A DNA stretch of 31,306 nucleotides from Acrasis kona (Eukaryota > Heterolobosea > Eutetramitea > Acrasida > Acrasidae), in assembly GCA_026419775.2 (NCBI GenBank), contig JAOPGA020001645.1, forward strand, positions 1-31,306, read 5' to 3'. Under the pieces are notes generated by a model, which made no database searches, was not told the DNA's origin, and saw nothing but the letters and a program-made list of their open reading frames with translations. This document shows positions 28,764 through 31,306 of this stretch, piece by piece. The position numbers and the translations under genes were made by a program. Position 1 is the stretch's first letter; each line of letters starts with the position of its first letter.

Positions 28764-28934
28764 TGTCAAAAAGGCCTCATGATGGCAGCTCCTCCTGATG
28801 CTAAGTCCAAAAGAACTACCAATAAAAACTTAGAAGAATGTGAGGAGCATGGGTTTATGAACCGTAAGGGCAGCAGCATTAAAACTTTGATAATTGCCCA
28901 ACTTCAAACACCCACGTTCAACGATACAATCTAA
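28764..28934 (+). pseudogene. Possible frameshifted gene-start fragment
   Basis: ATG at 28764 opens MSKRPHDGSSS and meets TGA at 28797-28799. One base away, a second frame runs through the same bases and on to 28934 with charged, protein-like sequence (KSKRTTNKNLEECEEHGFMN). The two would make a natural N terminus if in the same frame. A short independent protein from the second frame's own ATG at 28779 (51 aa) is the alternative. Confidence 0.3.
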
Positions 28935-28974
28935 CGTCAAAGAGATTTATTAAGCATACAAATAGATTGAAGTC

Positions 28975-30265
28975 TTATTTGACATTCACAAGCAGGTCAT
29001 CTGCCCAAGTTTTAATAGAATTTGGTTCGGATAAGTGTTTTTTCCGAAAATCATACAAAGTATTCAACATATCACCATCCCTTGATGGAGTTATAGAACA
29101 CATTTGAATAAATTGATTATGCATCTTTTTGGACAACTTCTTTGCAATAAGCCTATGAACAAAGTCCATTGATTTCAGTCCAAATTCACCAAATAATAAA
29201 TAACAGTATCTACAAGTGTTTTCTCCGGTCTCATAAATAAACATACAGTTCAATTGTATTCCATCTGATATGCTCTTTGATTTTCTGTACTGCTTCTTGT
29301 CGTTAATCAAATCAGATTTTGTAACCCACATATAACACCGCCTTTCTGTATCATATAACAAGCTGGACATGTTTAAGTTATCTCTGGCCGATAAGAATTT
29401 AGAAAGAAGAATGTCTGAATACACGTTGACGTGCATGTACTCATGCTCTGTATTTATGCCCTTGTGTTCATAAATACTTGCATAGTCCATCCAGTAATGT
29501 TTATTTCGCTCATCGAACAAGCACATTGTGACATGTTCGGCGCTGTAATTTAATCTTCCAGTTAACTTTGTAATGAGCTGGCTAGAACTCTTTCCATTTA
29601 GCTCCGTTAGGAGGTACGAGTTCTTCGATACGTAAGGGTAATAATCTCTTTCTTTCTGATCTTTGGCAGTGGGACGTACTGACAACCAATCGCTAACACA
29701 ATCGTTCATTCGGATCCAATTTTCAACATCCTGATCCGTAATGTAAGGAACACTAAAGTCCCCTGGCAGAATTTTAGGCTTTTTGCAGTTGAATATTTTC
29801 TTGGAGATGGAATTTAAGTATTGTTCTCCTTTCTTGTTGATGTACTCCTTGAAGATTTCACTATTCAAGTATCTGTGAAACGAGTCACTCCTGAGTTCTG
29901 CAAATACAATACTTGAGACATTAGTTAGGGGTACTTGAATGCACTTACTTGTGGATGGGTTGAAAAAGATTTTCAGGTGGAGTTGTGGTCGCATTGTCAC
30001 CAAACTCAATTATCGGCAACCGGTCATTGTTTGACAAGTTCAGTTCATACTCGGCATTATTTCGTATAAACTTATTTATAATCTCTTTTGCATGTTGAAG
30101 TGTTGGGTTCTTTCTAAACAGTCGCACTTCGAGTAGAAACAATAGAGGTTCCAGTTGGTATGACTTGTCAAGGTATCTTCTATAGTTTTCTTGAATTCCT
30201 CGCTCCTCAAATATGTTCTCGAACAAAACTTCGTAGTCTTGGTATTGTATCTTCATTTTTCTCAT
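28975..30265 (-). CDS. RGS protein with a START-like C-terminal domain, two exons
   Basis: Exons on the minus strand are 30265-29949 and 29911-28975, giving 417 aa; the intron is 37 nt (GTAAGT...CTCAAG, phase 2) and splits the RGS domain. RGS, about residues 12-130: VLFENIFEERGIQENYRRYL, then LEPLLFLLEVRLF, then AKEIINKFI, then ELRSDSFHRYLNSEIFKEYI across and after the junction. Residues about 200-370 resemble a START lipid-binding domain: YSAEHVTMCLFDERNKHYW, then SARDNLNMSS, then YMWVTKSD, then LLFGEFGLKSMDF. RGS domains stimulate G-alpha GTPase activity; START domains hold a lipid. The product may couple G-protein signalling to a membrane lipid, which is inference. The ATG at 30265 is chosen because the upstream open frame starts at TTG. 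Confidence 0.75.
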
Positions 30266-30661
30266 TTTTACTGCGCTACAATTAATTTGACACCCGTTCA
30301 CAACTTGTCTTTGTTTTTGCTTATTGTCTGAACATGGCAATTTTATGAGGAGGAGGATTTCAATATTTGGTGAATCAATAAAATTTTTATGTGTCAAGTG
30401 TCGTATCTCAATTGTAATTCAACAAAAATAGAATTCTTCTAAAACTCCGAAGTCGATTAAGATGTTTGTCCCACAACCACTCCTGTTTAGTTTAATTATA
30501 AGAAACGGTGTTGGCGATGAAGTTCATTATATTCGTTTAGAATAACAAAGTTGAATACGAACATTCCTGTCACGATTTGTGTCGACAGGCAGGTGACATT
30601 TTTGAGTCTTGATTTTGTAAAGAACATATCAAGTCAAAAACACAATTTTCAAAGCAGAAGT

Positions 30662-31225
30662 ATGAGTCAGTCGGCAACAAATTTAGAATCCAATTTGTAT
30701 CTACTGTGCGAAGCAATAGAACTATCTTGTAAGAAAACTACTCCTCGAAAACCAAGTGATGAATCACTATCGTCGAAAGAAGAACCAAAAATAATTGAGC
30801 TTGAAGAAGAGCAAACATCTACTGAGACAGAACGATCGCACTCTAATACTTTTAACTTTAATAAACATTATACCTACTTGACTGGTAGTGATGACCATGT
30901 TATGCTGTCGAGAGATAGACTACTATGCTCCAGTTCAATATCACTCACAGAAGCTGTATCTAGCACACTAAAAAAAAACGAGGATCCAGTATCCGTTGTT
31001 GGAATCGCCAATGGAGCAAGCAGTTCAACATCTGAGAGAGCCGCACCATCTACATATCCACCGACAAAACCAAAAACAATGATGACATGGAAGAAAAGCG
31101 AAGAGAGGATCATGAGGACGGCTTTCAAGAAGCACGGCTATTGTGCAAGCAAAATACACAAGAACTACTTTTTGTATAGATCAATTAGCTCTGTCACGCA
31201 CAAGATCAAGAGGATGTTTGGTTAA
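30662..31225 (+). CDS. Myb/SANT-like DNA-binding protein
   Basis: An ATG at 30662 (MSQSATNLESNLYLLCEAIE) gives 187 aa; the frame is open upstream to about 30551 but has no ATG there. The first two thirds are Ser/Glu-rich and probably disordered. The C-terminal 45 residues form a single Myb/SANT-type module: TWKKSEERIMRTAFKKHGY, then ASKIHKNYF, then RSISSVTHKIKRMFG, with W, F and Y/F at the core positions and a basic recognition helix. A telomere- or promoter-binding role is possible. A first exon further upstream cannot be excluded. Confidence 0.65.
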   Translation: MSQSATNLESNLYLLCEAIELSCKKTTPRKPSDESLSSKEEPKIIELEEEQTSTETERSHSNTFNFNKHYTYLTGSDDHVMLSRDRLLCSSSISLTEAVSSTLKKNEDPVSVVGIANGASSSTSERAAPSTYPPTKPKTMMTWKKSEERIMRTAFKKHGYCASKIHKNYFLYRSISSVTHKIKRMFG

Positions 31226-31306
31226 TATTTGTAGTTATATAAAAATATTGTAGCAAATCATCGTCTTTAATTAAAGAAAGCATATAATGGTGTGTTACAT
31301 GTTCAT

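Larger units (their letters stand above)
28552..28974. other. Region between tRNA and RGS/START gene
   Basis: The first 200 bp are T-rich with no clear gene. At 28764-28934 a plus-strand patch looks like the start of a protein (MSKRPHDGSSS, stop) and continues in the next frame (PDAKSKRTTNKNLEECEEHG...) to a TAA at 28932-28934. Confidence 0.35.

Overview
The window is nuclear DNA from a free-living unicellular eukaryote with a very compact genome. Genes lie on both strands and show eukaryotic families: lipin, an RBX1-type RING protein, ABCF2/Arb1, cytochrome b5 reductase, an R2R3 MYB, a Mediator-9-like protein, RGS domains and a Pol III tRNA. About half of the genes are split by GT-AG introns, nearly all 36-43 nt long, and the standard code fits throughout. 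Short introns, several RGS proteins and a TET/JBP-like dioxygenase suggest a heterolobosean such as Naegleria or Acrasis. That placement is an inference; another amoeboid flagellate is possible.

Layout. 1-313 (-): 5' part of a multi-pass membrane protein running off the left edge. 1004-2971 (-): three-exon 2OG-Fe(II) oxygenase resembling TET/JBP enzymes, with an acidic tail. 3201-3911 (-): orphan lysine-rich protein. 4275-6773 (+): secreted GH31 alpha-glucosidase. 7028-8128 (-): secreted Cys-containing protein, with a paralogue at 26898-27977 (-). 8383-10095 (-): PYROXD2-like FAD oxidoreductase, sharing a 44-bp head-to-head gap with a small coiled-coil protein (10140-10466, +). 10657-12399 (+): ABCF2/Arb1-type ATPase with Gln for the catalytic Glu in domain 1. 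12411-13695 (-): five-exon, possibly TspO/MBR-like membrane protein. 13799-15223 (-): membrane-anchored ARM-type helical-repeat protein. 15455-16455 (+): cytochrome b5 reductase, overlapping tail-to-tail with a small membrane protein (16452-16697, -). 16729-17328 (-): RGS-like protein. 17710-20092 (+): six-exon LRR/coiled-coil/EF-hand protein. 20861-22317 (+): R2R3 MYB. 22515-25041 (+): lipin. 25067-25579 (-): RBX1-like RING-H2 protein. 25811-26214 (-): MED9-like. 28148-28333 (-): small ORF. 28480-28551 (+): tRNA-Arg(ACG). 28975-30265 (-): RGS plus START-like protein. 30662-31225 (+): Myb/SANT-like protein.

The genes do not form one pathway; this is mostly a housekeeping and regulatory neighbourhood. 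Themes are signalling (RGS, EF-hand), transcription and possible DNA modification (MYB, SANT-like, MED9, TET/JBP-like) and secretion (GH31, the paralogue pair). Gene packing is extreme: convergent genes are separated by 25 or 11 bp or overlap by 4 bp, so their 3' UTRs must overlap as antisense RNA. Start codons are chosen as ATG. Exon models come from reading frames and splice signals by eye and have no transcript support.
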